Assembly: GCA_046484325.1 (NCBI GenBank)
Contig: JAWOJB010000021.1
Coordinates: 1 to 32,138 of the forward strand
DNA: 32,138 nt
Source of the DNA: JAWOJB01 sp046484325
GTDB taxonomy: Bacteria > Actinomycetota > Acidimicrobiia > Spongiisociales > ZC4RG35
Direction: 5' to 3'
Positions 6,815-14,306 of this stretch are shown piece after piece. A model generated the notes under the pieces. The model ran no database searches. It was not told the origin of the DNA and was given only the letters and a program-made list of their open reading frames with translations. Positions within the stretch are counted from its first letter, which is position 1, and each line of letters begins with the position of its first letter. The translations under genes and the position numbers were made by a program.

Positions 6815-7836
6815 ACCTCCACGCCGAACCCGCCATTCGAGCTCGGGATCTCACGAAGTCGTTCGCCGGCAATGTCGCCCTCGACCGGTTCTCCGTCGAC
6901 GCCTGGCCCGGCGGTGTGTTGACCCTGCTGGGCCCCTCGGGGTGCGGCAAGACGACGGCCCTCCGGATCATCGCCGGGTTCGAACGTCCGGACGCGGGGA
7001 CGGTCGACATCGACGGCACCCAGGTGGTCGACGGCGCCGGCACCTTCGTGCCCCCCGAACGGCGGCGGGTGGGGATGGTGTTCCAGGACTACGCCCTCTT
7101 CCCCCACATGACCGTGGGCGCCAACGTGGGCTACGGCATCGAGCGGCGGCCCGATCGGCGGCGGCGGGTGGGCGAGGTGCTCGAGCTCGTCGGCCTCCAC
7201 GGGCTCGAGGACCGGATGCCCCACGAGCTGTCCGGGGGCCAGCAACAGCGGGTCGCCCTGGCGAGGGCGCTCGCCCCCGAGCCCGGCGTCATCCTGCTCG
7301 ACGAGCCGTTCTCCAACCTCGACGCCACCCTCCGCGATCGGGTACGGAGGGAGCTACGCGACATCCTGACCGAGGCCCGGACGACGGCGGTGTTCGTCAC
7401 CCACGACCAGGAGGAGGCGCTCGCCATGAGCGACATCGTGGCCGTGATGCGGGATGGGCGGGTGGTGCAGGCGGCCCCACCCGACCAGCTCTACCTGCGT
7501 CCGCTCGACCCGTGGGTGGCCGGGTTCCTCGGCGATGCCGACTTCCTCAGCGGCTACGCGGCGGCGGGCGTGGTGGAGACGCCGATCGGGACCTTCCCGT
7601 GCGACCGGACCGGACCGGTCAGGGTGATGGTCAGACCCGAGGCGGTCGAGGTCTTCCCCGACCCCGACGGCGACCTCTGGGTGGCGGATCGCGAGTTCTT
7701 CGGCCACGACCAGATGCTCACCCTCGCGATGGCGGGGGGCGGCACCCTTCGTGCCCGGCTGGGACCCCGGCCCCACCTCGAGCGACACGACCGGGTGTCC
7801 GTGAAGGTCGACGAGGCGATCGCCTTCCCCGCCTGA
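6811..7836 (+). CDS. Fe3+ ABC transporter ATP-binding protein (FbpC-like)
   Basis: This is the ATPase that powers the iron transporter. The 341-residue protein contains, in order, Walker A GPSGCGKT (residues 41 to 48), the Q-loop glutamine at 92, the signature LSGGQ (140 to 144), Walker B with VILLDEP (160 to 166) and the switch histidine in FVTHDQEEA (198). After the nucleotide-binding domain comes a TOBE-like tail from about residue 240, as in the FbpC/PotA type. The start overlaps the permease stop in ATGA. No active-site residue is missing. It is the last gene of the three-gene operon; a small self-complementary sequence (7845 to 7859) follows but has no T-run. Confidence 0.93.
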   Translation: MNLHAEPAIRARDLTKSFAGNVALDRFSVDAWPGGVLTLLGPSGCGKTTALRIIAGFERPDAGTVDIDGTQVVDGAGTFVPPERRRVGMVFQDYALFPHMTVGANVGYGIERRPDRRRRVGEVLELVGLHGLEDRMPHELSGGQQQRVALARALAPEPGVILLDEPFSNLDATLRDRVRRELRDILTEARTTAVFVTHDQEEALAMSDIVAVMRDGRVVQAAPPDQLYLRPLDPWVAGFLGDADFLSGYAAAGVVETPIGTFPCDRTGPVRVMVRPEAVEVFPDPDGDLWVADREFFGHDQMLTLAMAGGGTLRARLGPRPHLERHDRVSVKVDEAIAFPA

Positions 7837-7884
7837 CCTCCCGACTCGCCGTCGGCGAGCGCCTCCCGTACCCTCTTGCGACCG

Positions 7885-8610
7885 ATGAGCGCCGACACCG
7901 TCCTGGCCCTGGCCGCCGCCCTCGCCTCCACCGGGTTCACCATCGACCTGCTCGTCGACCTCCGCCGCAGGTTCCGGCCGCACACCGCCGCCTACGCCGC
8001 CGGCATCGCCATGTTCGCCATCGCCACCTGGGCATTGTGGGTGGGTCTCACCTTCGGCTGGGACGCCGGCTGCACCGGAACCGACCCGAACTGCGGCCCC
8101 GTCTACCGGGTGTTCTTCCTCTTCGGGGCCGTCCTCAACATCCCGGTGCTGGCGCTCGGTTCGATGTTCCTCGTCGCCGGGCGACGCTCCGGCCACGTGA
8201 TGACCGTCCTCCTCGGGGCCTTTTCGGCCATCTCGATCACCCTGGTCACGACCGTCCCCTTCGCCCAGCCGCTTCCGGCGAGCGGGGTGCCCTCCCAGAT
8301 CTTCCCCCCGATCACCGAGGGGTTCGGACCGCGGATGCTCGCAGCCATCGGCAGCGGCCTCGGGACCATCCTGCTCATCGGCCTGGGGCTGGCGAGCGTA
8401 GTCCGGTTCTGGCGGAAGAACCGGCGGATCGTGTGGGGAAACGCCCTCATCGTGGCCGGGGTGTTCGCCGCCGCCGCCGGGGGCACCCAGCTCGGCTTCC
8501 TCAACGCCACCCAGACCTTCGAGCTCTCACTGCTCCTGGCGGCGACGCTGATCTGGGCCGGCTACCGCGTCACCCGGGGGGCCCGCTCGGCCCCGCCCTC
8601 CGTTGATTGA
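7885..8610 (+). CDS. Unknown membrane protein with about seven transmembrane segments
   Basis: I do not recognise this 241-residue protein. Hydrophobic segments fall at about residues 6 to 25, 36 to 58, 73 to 98, 102 to 126, 151 to 175, 183 to 202 and 213 to 231, suggesting seven helices. A loop after the second segment contains two cysteines (GCTGTDPNCGP) that could pair outside the cell. There are no catalytic motifs. I chose ATG 7885; a TTG at 7876 is the alternative. A TACCCT box at 7869 lies 10 bases before the ATG, so it may be transcribed separately from the iron operon 48 bases upstream. Its stop codon lies inside the left arm of a strong hairpin. Confidence 0.75.
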   Translation: MSADTVLALAAALASTGFTIDLLVDLRRRFRPHTAAYAAGIAMFAIATWALWVGLTFGWDAGCTGTDPNCGPVYRVFFLFGAVLNIPVLALGSMFLVAGRRSGHVMTVLLGAFSAISITLVTTVPFAQPLPASGVPSQIFPPITEGFGPRMLAAIGSGLGTILLIGLGLASVVRFWRKNRRIVWGNALIVAGVFAAAAGGTQLGFLNATQTFELSLLLAATLIWAGYRVTRGARSAPPSVD

Positions 8611-8645
8611 GCAACCGTGTGGCCTCTGGCCACACGGTTGCTCAA
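8607..8645. terminator. Bidirectional terminator hairpin, 18-bp perfect stem holding two stop codons
   Basis: Arms 8607 to 8624 (TTGAGCAACCGTGTGGCC) and 8628 to 8645 are perfectly complementary around a three-base TCT loop. The TGA of the plus-strand gene (8608 to 8610) and the TGA of the minus-strand gene (8644 to 8642) lie at the symmetrical bases of the stem. No T-run follows on either side. The symmetry suits termination for both convergent genes. Confidence 0.85.
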
Positions 8646-9040
8646 CGTACGTCGGCCGCCCTCACCGAACGGACCACCACGCCCGCCGCCGTCCCCGCCA
8701 GCGCCAGCGAACCGGCGGCCAGCCCCGTGTGAACCGCCTTGAATGGCGTCGAGTAGTCGCCCTGCCACGTCGTCACCAGCGACGACCCCCAGATCATCAC
8801 GTTCCAGGCGGCGAACGCCGCCAGCCCGGCAGACGTCCACGCACTCGGACGTTCGGCCGCGCGCCAGGCGGCCAGCGCGCCGACCGCTCCCATCGCAATC
8901 GAACCGCCGACCCTCACCCAGGTGGCCGGGTCGGACGCCTCCTCGCCGGTGAGGAGATTGACCCGCCCGCCCCAGGTCACGGCCGTCCAGCCGGCGATGC
9001 CGCCGGCCAGTATCCGGAGACGGGTACGGTCGAGCCTCAT
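8642..9040 (-). CDS. Unknown small membrane protein, four predicted helices
   Basis: The 132-residue protein is not recognised. It has four hydrophobic stretches, at about residues 10 to 25, 45 to 60, 70 to 90 and 103 to 123, and an arginine-rich start (MRLDRTRLR), which suggests an inner-membrane protein with a cytoplasmic N-terminus. I chose ATG 9040; the frame stays open far upstream, but only as the antisense of mobA. That ATG overlaps the mobA ATG on the other strand by two bases (CATG), and TACGCT lies 7 bases before it, fitting a leaderless transcript. Its stop codon forms part of the shared terminator hairpin. Confidence 0.65.
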   Translation of the reverse strand: MRLDRTRLRILAGGIAGWTAVTWGGRVNLLTGEEASDPATWVRVGGSIAMGAVGALAAWRAAERPSAWTSAGLAAFAAWNVMIWGSSLVTTWQGDYSTPFKAVHTGLAAGSLALAGTAAGVVVRSVRAADVR

Positions 9041-9053
9041 GAGCGACAGCGTA
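9025..9053. promoter_or_regulatory. Back-to-back leaderless promoters around overlapping start codons
   Basis: The tetramer CATG at 9038 to 9041 encodes both the minus-strand ATG (9040 to 9038) and the plus-strand ATG (9039 to 9041). TACGGT (9025 to 9030) lies 8 bases before the plus start, and TACGCT (9053 to 9048) lies 7 bases before the minus start. Both fit TAnnnT -10 boxes at leaderless spacing. Neither side shows a clear -35 or a ribosome-binding site. Confidence 0.45.
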
Positions 9054-9659
9054 CGGATGCACCTCCCGAACAGGGAATCGGTGGTCGGCGTCGTACTGGC
9101 CGGCGGAGCCTCGAGCCGGATGGGACGGGACAAGGCGTTCGTGGAGGTGGCCGGACGCACGATGCTCGCCTGGGTGGCGCGAGCGCTCGGCTCGGTGGCC
9201 GGCACGGTGGTCGTGGCCGGGAAGACCGGCGACCTCGGTGGGCTCGTCGGCGTGCCCGACGCCGGCCGCCCCCACCTCGGACCGCTCGCCGGCGTGGCGG
9301 CCGCCTCGGCCGCCCATCCCGAGTCCATCCTGCTCGCCGTCGCCGTCGACCAGCCGTGGGTCCGCGCCGCCACCCTCGAGGGGCTCCTTTCGGCCGGTGG
9401 CCACCTGCCGGTGGTCCCCGTCGACGGCGGCGTCCGCCAGTCCACCTGTGCCGCCTACCCGCCGGATCTCGGCGACCTCCTCACCGAGGAGCTCGAGGCC
9501 GCCGGATCGCTCCAGAGCCTGCTCGACCGGACGGCGTTCGAGGCGATCACCGACGACGTCTGGCGAGCGTGGGGCGAGGACGGGCGGTCGTGGTTCGGCG
9601 TCGACCGGCCCGAGCGGATCTCCGAAGGTCTCGGCCGCTTCGGCTCGCCCGCGGCATAG
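9039..9659 (+). CDS. mobA: MobA-like molybdenum cofactor guanylyltransferase
   Basis: MobA transfers GMP from GTP to molybdopterin to make the guanine dinucleotide form of the molybdenum cofactor. The 206-residue protein has the nucleotidyltransferase signature VVLAGGASSRMGRDKAF (about residues 18 to 34), a mid-protein GPLAGVAAA, and VAVDQPW at the place of the family's metal-binding DxP motif; Gln-Pro after the Asp is conserved in spirit. I chose ATG 9039 (MSDSVRMHLP) over ATG 9057 because of the TACGGT box 8 bases upstream; both are possible. No other molybdenum-cofactor gene is in the window, so a stand-alone or NTP-transferase-like role cannot be excluded. A thioredoxin-like gene follows 55 bases later. 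Confidence 0.8.
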   Translation: MSDSVRMHLPNRESVVGVVLAGGASSRMGRDKAFVEVAGRTMLAWVARALGSVAGTVVVAGKTGDLGGLVGVPDAGRPHLGPLAGVAAASAAHPESILLAVAVDQPWVRAATLEGLLSAGGHLPVVPVDGGVRQSTCAAYPPDLGDLLTEELEAAGSLQSLLDRTAFEAITDDVWRAWGEDGRSWFGVDRPERISEGLGRFGSPAA

Positions 9660-9714
9660 ACCGGGATCCCAAGGCGTTCAGACCGGGGACACGACTCCAC
9701 GGAGACCCAGGAGC

Positions 9715-10113
9715 ATGCCGATCTTCAAGAAGCGCCCCAAGCCCGTCGCCCTCGAGTCGCTGCGGCATCTCGAGGAGCTCGCCGCCGACGGGCGCCCCGT
9801 CCTCGTCGACTTCTTCCAGCACGGATGCGCGCCGTGCCGGGTGATGGACGGCATCGTGAACGAGCTGGCCGAGGACTTCGACGGCAGCGCCCACGTGGTC
9901 AAGGCGAACGTGGTGAATGTCCCCGACGTGGCCGAGCGCTTCAAGGTGCGCTCCACGCCCACGTTCGTGGTCCTCGGCATCTCGCCCCGGGCCAAGGAGA
10001 AGGGAACGGCTGCGGTCACGATGCGGTGGCGGGCCTCGGGTCTGGTCAAGAAGGACGTTCTGACCGGCCAGCTCGTGTCCGCCGGTGGGCGACCGGCTAC
10101 GACCGCTTCGTGA
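9715..10113 (+). CDS. Thioredoxin-like protein
   Basis: The 132-residue protein has a thioredoxin fold with the redox pair Cys38 and Cys41 in DFFQHGCAPCRVM and the cis-proline in KVRSTPTFVVLG. The active site CAPC differs from the common CGPC, which can shift the redox potential. There is no signal peptide, so it should act in the cytoplasm as a disulfide reductase or related partner protein. GGAG lies 10 bases before ATG 9715. The C-terminal third (SPRAKEKGTAAVTMRWRASG) is charged and longer than in the minimal fold. The end overlaps the end of the convergent bactofilin-like gene by 17 bases. Confidence 0.85.
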   Translation: MPIFKKRPKPVALESLRHLEELAADGRPVLVDFFQHGCAPCRVMDGIVNELAEDFDGSAHVVKANVVNVPDVAERFKVRSTPTFVVLGISPRAKEKGTAAVTMRWRASGLVKKDVLTGQLVSAGGRPATTAS

Positions 10114-11269
10114 CCGCCCCGCCACGGGGCGACACGAGCCAGGCACCCAGCCCCGCCGCCAGGATCGGGATGGTCAGGATCCATCCCACCCAGGGAAGGA
10201 AGAGCAAGGCGATCCACACCCCCGCCCCCACGAGGAAAGCCGCGTAGATGCTCTTGCCGGGCACCGCCAGCCGCCCACCGGCGATCGCCACGGGCACAGG
10301 GGCGGCGAGAAGGGCCAGCACGAGCACCGACACGGATCCGAGCACGGCCGGAGCGAGCACGAGGGCGAGCGGGACACCCGCCTCGGGAGGGGATAGCGCA
10401 ACGAGGACGCCGCCGACCGCGGCCAGGAACAGTGGGACCGAGACGAGCAGCACCCCGAGTCCGAGGGATGCCAGCGGACGGCGTCGCACCGCCTCGGCCG
10501 CCCGGAGTGCGTGATCGGGCACGCTCCACGTGATGGTCAGGCCGAGCAGCAGGGATCCCACCGTGAGCAGGGTCACGACCATCAGCCGGAAGCCCGAAAC
10601 CCTGACGTTGACCGGCAGGGGTCGCTCGCGGATCACCGTGCCCGAGATCGTGCCCTCGCCGATCTCGGCCTCGCGGTCGGAGCGGTAGCGAAGGTCGCCG
10701 TCGATCATCGCCCCGTCCGCGACCTCGAGACGGCCCACCGTCACGACCACGCTGCCGCCCACCGAACCGGACAACGCGAGCCGGCGCAGGGCTCCCTCCA
10801 CGTTGCGCCCGACCTCCCCCGCCACCCCGGCCGACCACGACCACAGCACCACGTCACGCCCAACCGACGATCCCGGCTCGAGACGCACGCCCACCGCCGG
10901 GCCGATCACGTCGCCCCCGACGGTTCCCTCGATCACGACGCTCCCGCCCACCACCCGGACCGATCCGCCGACCGCACCGGTCACGACCACCCGGCCGGAG
11001 AGCACGAGGAGGTTGCCGGTCACCTCGCCCGAGACCCGCACCTCCTCGAAGGCGGCCGCGACGAGGTCCCCCTCGACCCTGCCCTCGACCACCACACGGT
11101 TACCGGCGGCGTAGAGGTCCTCGCGCACGACCTCGCCGCTGCGGATGATGACGAGGTCCGACTGGAGGCGCTCGGCCCGGGCGGGGAGCGCCGGCAGGAT
11201 CACCATCCCCAGACCCAGGGCGGCGGCGAGGACGGCCGACGGGAGCGCCCTCCTAGAGCGGGAGGGCAT
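10097..11269 (-). CDS. Bactofilin-like (polymer-forming) protein with signal peptide and C-terminal membrane domain
   Basis: The 390-residue protein starts with a signal peptide (about residues 1 to 32, ending PALPARA). Residues 35 to 210 form repeated short strands of the type VxVxGxVxGDLVxxA and VVxGSVVIEGTVGGDV, as in bactofilin and other beta-helical polymer-forming domains. The rest carries hydrophobic helices at about 228 to 250, 275 to 297, 303 to 340 and 350 to 382. The layout suggests an exported beta-helix anchored in the membrane. Its ATG lies inside the end of nuoN (17-base overlap), so it is likely translated together with complex I. A role in complex I assembly or cell-envelope organisation is only a guess. 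Confidence 0.8.
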   Translation of the reverse strand: MPSRSRRALPSAVLAAALGLGMVILPALPARAERLQSDLVIIRSGEVVREDLYAAGNRVVVEGRVEGDLVAAAFEEVRVSGEVTGNLLVLSGRVVVTGAVGGSVRVVGGSVVIEGTVGGDVIGPAVGVRLEPGSSVGRDVVLWSWSAGVAGEVGRNVEGALRRLALSGSVGGSVVVTVGRLEVADGAMIDGDLRYRSDREAEIGEGTISGTVIRERPLPVNVRVSGFRLMVVTLLTVGSLLLGLTITWSVPDHALRAAEAVRRRPLASLGLGVLLVSVPLFLAAVGGVLVALSPPEAGVPLALVLAPAVLGSVSVLVLALLAAPVPVAIAGGRLAVPGKSIYAAFLVGAGVWIALLFLPWVGWILTIPILAAGLGAWLVSPRGGAVTKRS

Positions 11270-12689
11270 CGCCGGCCAGGTCCAGGAGGGGCCGGGGCAT
11301 CAGGCCGAGGACGATCGTGACGGCCACGGCGATCGACACGGCCCACCGGGTCGTCCCCCTGGCCGGGACCGGCGCCGTGGTCTCGGGGTCGCGCATGTAC
11401 ATGACCACGACCACCCGGAGGTAGGCGTACAGGGCGGCGACCGAGGCGAGCAGGGCGACGACGACCAGCCACTCGAACCCGCCCTCCCAGGCGTCCCGGA
11501 ACACACCGAACTTCGCGATGAACCCCGCCGTCAACGGCAGCCCGGCCATGCCGAGCAGGAGCAGGGCGAAGGCGGCGGCGAGGAACGGAGATCGCTTGGC
11601 CAATCCGGCGTAGTCGTCGAGATCCGATCCCGACCTGGTCGAGCCCCCCACCGCTGCCACCACCCCGAACGCCCCGACCAGCTGGATCGTGTAGACGGCC
11701 AGGTAGAACCAGACCGCCGGCCCTCCCGTGCCCCCGGCGACGATCCCGGTGAGGATGAACCCGGCGTGGGCGACACCCGAGTAGGCCAGCAGCCGCCGGA
11801 CGTCGGTCTGCACGATGGCCAGGACGGTCCCGACGACGACGGAGAGGGCGGCGATGCCCGCCACCACCGGCGCCCAGTCCTCCCGATAGAGCGGGAACGC
11901 CGAGAAGAGGATCCGGGTGAGGGCGGCGAACCCTCCCAGCTTGGCGGCGGCCGCCATGAACCCGACGACGCCCGCCGGTGCCCCCTGGTACACGTCGGGG
12001 GCCCAGGAGTGGAACGGGGCCGCCGTGATCTTGAAGCCGAGACCGACCACGAGCAGGGCGATCCCGATGAGCAGCACCGCCGGCCGGGTGAGCACAACCC
12101 CGCCGAGGAACGACTGGATCGCCAGCAGGTTGAGCCCCCCCGTCCCCGCGTACACGAGGGCCACGCCGTACACGAACACGGCCGATGCGGCGGAGCCCAG
12201 CAGGAAGTACTTCATCGCCGCCTCGTCGGAGGTGCGGTTCTCCCGGGTGATGCCGGCCAGCACGTACAGGGAGATGGAGCCGATCTCCAGCCCCATGAAG
12301 ATCATCACCAGGTGCACCGACGAGGCCATGAACGCGAACCCAGTGGCAGCCAACAGTACGAGTGCCAGGCCCTCGGCGGCCCGGCGACCGAGCCGTTCGA
12401 ACAGCTCCCACCCGGCCACGATCCCAAGGGCGGTCACGGAGAGAACGGCGAATCGGCCGAACACCGCCGTCGGGTCGAGCACGATCATGCCCGAGAACGA
12501 GAGCGCCGGGCTCGCGGCGACCGGCCACTGGACGACGGCGGCGGCCGCGGCCAGCAGGAGGGTCATCCCGGTGATCGCCCCGAGCACCCGGACCGGCGGC
12601 TTCCACTGGACGTCGACGAGCAGCACGGCGGCCGCGCCGACGGCAAGCAAAGTCTCGGGGGCGATGGCGAGCCAGGAGATGTCGGTCAC
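11253..12689 (-). CDS. nuoN: NADH-quinone oxidoreductase subunit N (NuoN)
   Basis: This antiporter-like proton-pumping membrane subunit of complex I has 478 residues, the usual size, with about fourteen helices. Recognisable motifs include the lysine-containing GFKITAAPFHSWAPDVYQGAP, followed by AAKLGGFAAL, and the later IAYSGVAHAGFIL-type segment (RRLLAYSGVAHAGF), which carry the conserved proton-path residues and the discontinuous helix region. The start ATG overlaps the nuoM stop by four bases. The final codons overlap the bactofilin-like gene. It is the last nuo gene of the nuoHIJKLMN block. Confidence 0.96.
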   Translation of the reverse strand: MTDISWLAIAPETLLAVGAAAVLLVDVQWKPPVRVLGAITGMTLLLAAAAAVVQWPVAASPALSFSGMIVLDPTAVFGRFAVLSVTALGIVAGWELFERLGRRAAEGLALVLLAATGFAFMASSVHLVMIFMGLEIGSISLYVLAGITRENRTSDEAAMKYFLLGSAASAVFVYGVALVYAGTGGLNLLAIQSFLGGVVLTRPAVLLIGIALLVVGLGFKITAAPFHSWAPDVYQGAPAGVVGFMAAAAKLGGFAALTRILFSAFPLYREDWAPVVAGIAALSVVVGTVLAIVQTDVRRLLAYSGVAHAGFILTGIVAGGTGGPAVWFYLAVYTIQLVGAFGVVAAVGGSTRSGSDLDDYAGLAKRSPFLAAAFALLLLGMAGLPLTAGFIAKFGVFRDAWEGGFEWLVVVALLASVAALYAYLRVVVVMYMRDPETTAPVPARGTTRWAVSIAVAVTIVLGLMPRPLLDLAGDALPL

Positions 12690-14218
12690 TCGTCGCCTCC
12701 CGCCACGTAGACGTCGGCGAGACGGCCCGGGTAGGGAACCCGGTACTCGGTGGTGGCCTCGATCCGGTCGAGGATCGCCTCGGTGCTGGCTGCCGACCGA
12801 TCGAGCAGGATCTTGGGATAGAGGCCGAGCACGACGATCAACACCACCAGCGGGATCATGATGCCGATCTCACGACCGCCGAGGTCGCTCAGCAGCCGGT
12901 TCTCCTCCTTGTCGGGCTCGCCGGTGAAGACGCGTTCGTAGGCCCACAGCAGATAGACGGCGGCCAGCACGACCCCGAAGGCCGCGATGGCGGCGGCCAC
13001 CGGCAACGACGGGTAGGAGCCGATGAGCACGAGGAACTCGCCCACGAACCCGTTGAGCCCGGGGAGGCCGATCGAGGCGAAGGCCGTGAAGAGGAACAAC
13101 CCGGCGTAGACCGGCATCACCTTGGCGAGGCCGCCGAAGTCGGCGATCTTCTTGGTGTGACGGCGGTCGTAGATCATCCCGACGAGGAGGAAGAGGGCGC
13201 CGGTGGTGAGCCCGTGGTTGATGTTCTGGATCACGGCGCCCTGGAGGCCGGCATAGGTGAGCGCAAAGGTGCCGAGGACGATGAACCCGAGGTGGCTGAC
13301 CGAGGAGTAGGCCACGAGCTTCTTCAGATCGGGCTGCACGATCGCCACCACCGCCCCGTAGATGATCCCGATCACCGCCAGCACGGCCAGCACCGGGACG
13401 AGATCGACGGTGGCCTGGGGGAACAGGGTGAGGTTGAACCGGAGGAAGCCGTAGGTTCCCAACTTCAGCAGGACGCCCGCCAGCAACACCGAGCCGGCGG
13501 TCGGGGCCTCCACGTGGGCGTCCGGGAGCCAGGTATGGAAGGGAAACAGCGGCACCTTGATCCCGAAGGCGAGGCCAAAGGCGATGAACAGCCAGAGCTG
13601 GGTGGAGCGGTCGAGCTCGAGCGTGAGGAGCCGGACGAAGTCGAAGGTAGGCGCCCCCAGCTGGTCGGCGGCCTGGAATCCCAGGGCGATGATGGCCGCC
13701 AGCATGAAGGCCGAGCCGAGGGCCGTGTAGAGGAAGAACTTGACGGCGGCGTAGATCCGGCGCTCGCTCCCCCACACCCCGATGATGAAGTACATCGGGA
13801 TCAGGATCGCCTCGAAGAACACGAAGAAGATGAAGAGGTCGAGGCTGAGGAACACCCCGAGGAGGCCCGCCTCGAGAAAGAGGACCATCGCCACGAACTC
13901 CTTGACCCGGTGAGTGATCGTGGTGGAGGCGGCGAGGGCGACCGGGACGAGCACCGTCGTGAGCACCACGAGGCCGAGCGAGATCCCGTCGACCCCGAGG
14001 TTCCAGCCGATCCCCCACGGCTCGTACCAGGCGGCCCGCTGGACGAACTGGAACTCGGCGACGCCCGACCGGAACTCGAAGAAGAGCACGCCGGCCAGTG
14101 CCACCGGGATCAGCGAGAGCGCGAACCCGACCGGCAGGAACAGCTCGCCCCGGCGCCGCGGCAACACCATGACGGCGGCCGCCGCCAGGGCCGGCACGAG
14201 GATCAACCAGGTCAGCAT
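12686..14218 (-). CDS. nuoM: NADH-quinone oxidoreductase subunit M (NuoM)
   Basis: NuoM is the middle antiporter-like subunit of the membrane arm. The 510-residue protein contains EFVAMVLFLEAGLLGVF with the key glutamate, GIKVPLFPFHTWLPDAHVEAPTAGSVLLAGVLLKLGTYG with the conserved lysine and histidine, and KKLVAYSSVSHLGFIVLG. All match the family in order and length. It ends four bases inside nuoN. The 88 bases separating it from nuoL are filled by a heptanucleotide repeat, and no ribosome-binding site is obvious directly before the ATG at 14218. Confidence 0.97.
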   Translation of the reverse strand: MLTWLILVPALAAAAVMVLPRRRGELFLPVGFALSLIPVALAGVLFFEFRSGVAEFQFVQRAAWYEPWGIGWNLGVDGISLGLVVLTTVLVPVALAASTTITHRVKEFVAMVLFLEAGLLGVFLSLDLFIFFVFFEAILIPMYFIIGVWGSERRIYAAVKFFLYTALGSAFMLAAIIALGFQAADQLGAPTFDFVRLLTLELDRSTQLWLFIAFGLAFGIKVPLFPFHTWLPDAHVEAPTAGSVLLAGVLLKLGTYGFLRFNLTLFPQATVDLVPVLAVLAVIGIIYGAVVAIVQPDLKKLVAYSSVSHLGFIVLGTFALTYAGLQGAVIQNINHGLTTGALFLLVGMIYDRRHTKKIADFGGLAKVMPVYAGLFLFTAFASIGLPGLNGFVGEFLVLIGSYPSLPVAAAIAAFGVVLAAVYLLWAYERVFTGEPDKEENRLLSDLGGREIGIMIPLVVLIVVLGLYPKILLDRSAASTEAILDRIEATTEYRVPYPGRLADVYVAGGDE

Positions 14219-14240
14219 GGCCCGACCTCCGGTCGAGCGC

Positions 14241-14305
14241 TATGCGCGATGCGCCATGCGCCCTGCGCATCCCAAACCGCGCGCTGCGCACGGCGCACGG
14301 CTCGC
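14241..14305. repeat. Heptanucleotide tandem repeat between nuoL and nuoM (unit NATGCGC)
   Basis: Units TATGCGC, GATGCGC, CATGCGC and CCTGCGC run from 14241 to 14268. After about 15 irregular bases the 7-base period resumes as CTGCGCA and CGGCGCA (14284 to 14297), then decays. The unit differs from the GACGTG type elsewhere, but the period is the same. It fills nearly all of the 88-base gap and could form GC-rich hairpins in the mRNA. Confidence 0.8.
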
Positions 14306-14306
14306 A

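Noticed and set aside
4134..7836. The three-gene ABC operon as a thiamine, spermidine or phosphonate importer
   Set aside because: The tyrosine pair in LVNHYYLL and the duplicated permease with EAA motifs fit the ferric-iron class better, though substrate is not proven.
7845..7859. CTCGCCG-T-CGGCGAG as a terminator after the iron operon
   Set aside because: The stem would close on a one-base loop, or be shortened to 5 base pairs, and no T-run follows. It is too weak to call.
8922..9038. Upstream extension of MobA
   Set aside because: It would overlap the opposite small membrane gene by over 100 bases, and the family begins around ATG 9039 or 9057.
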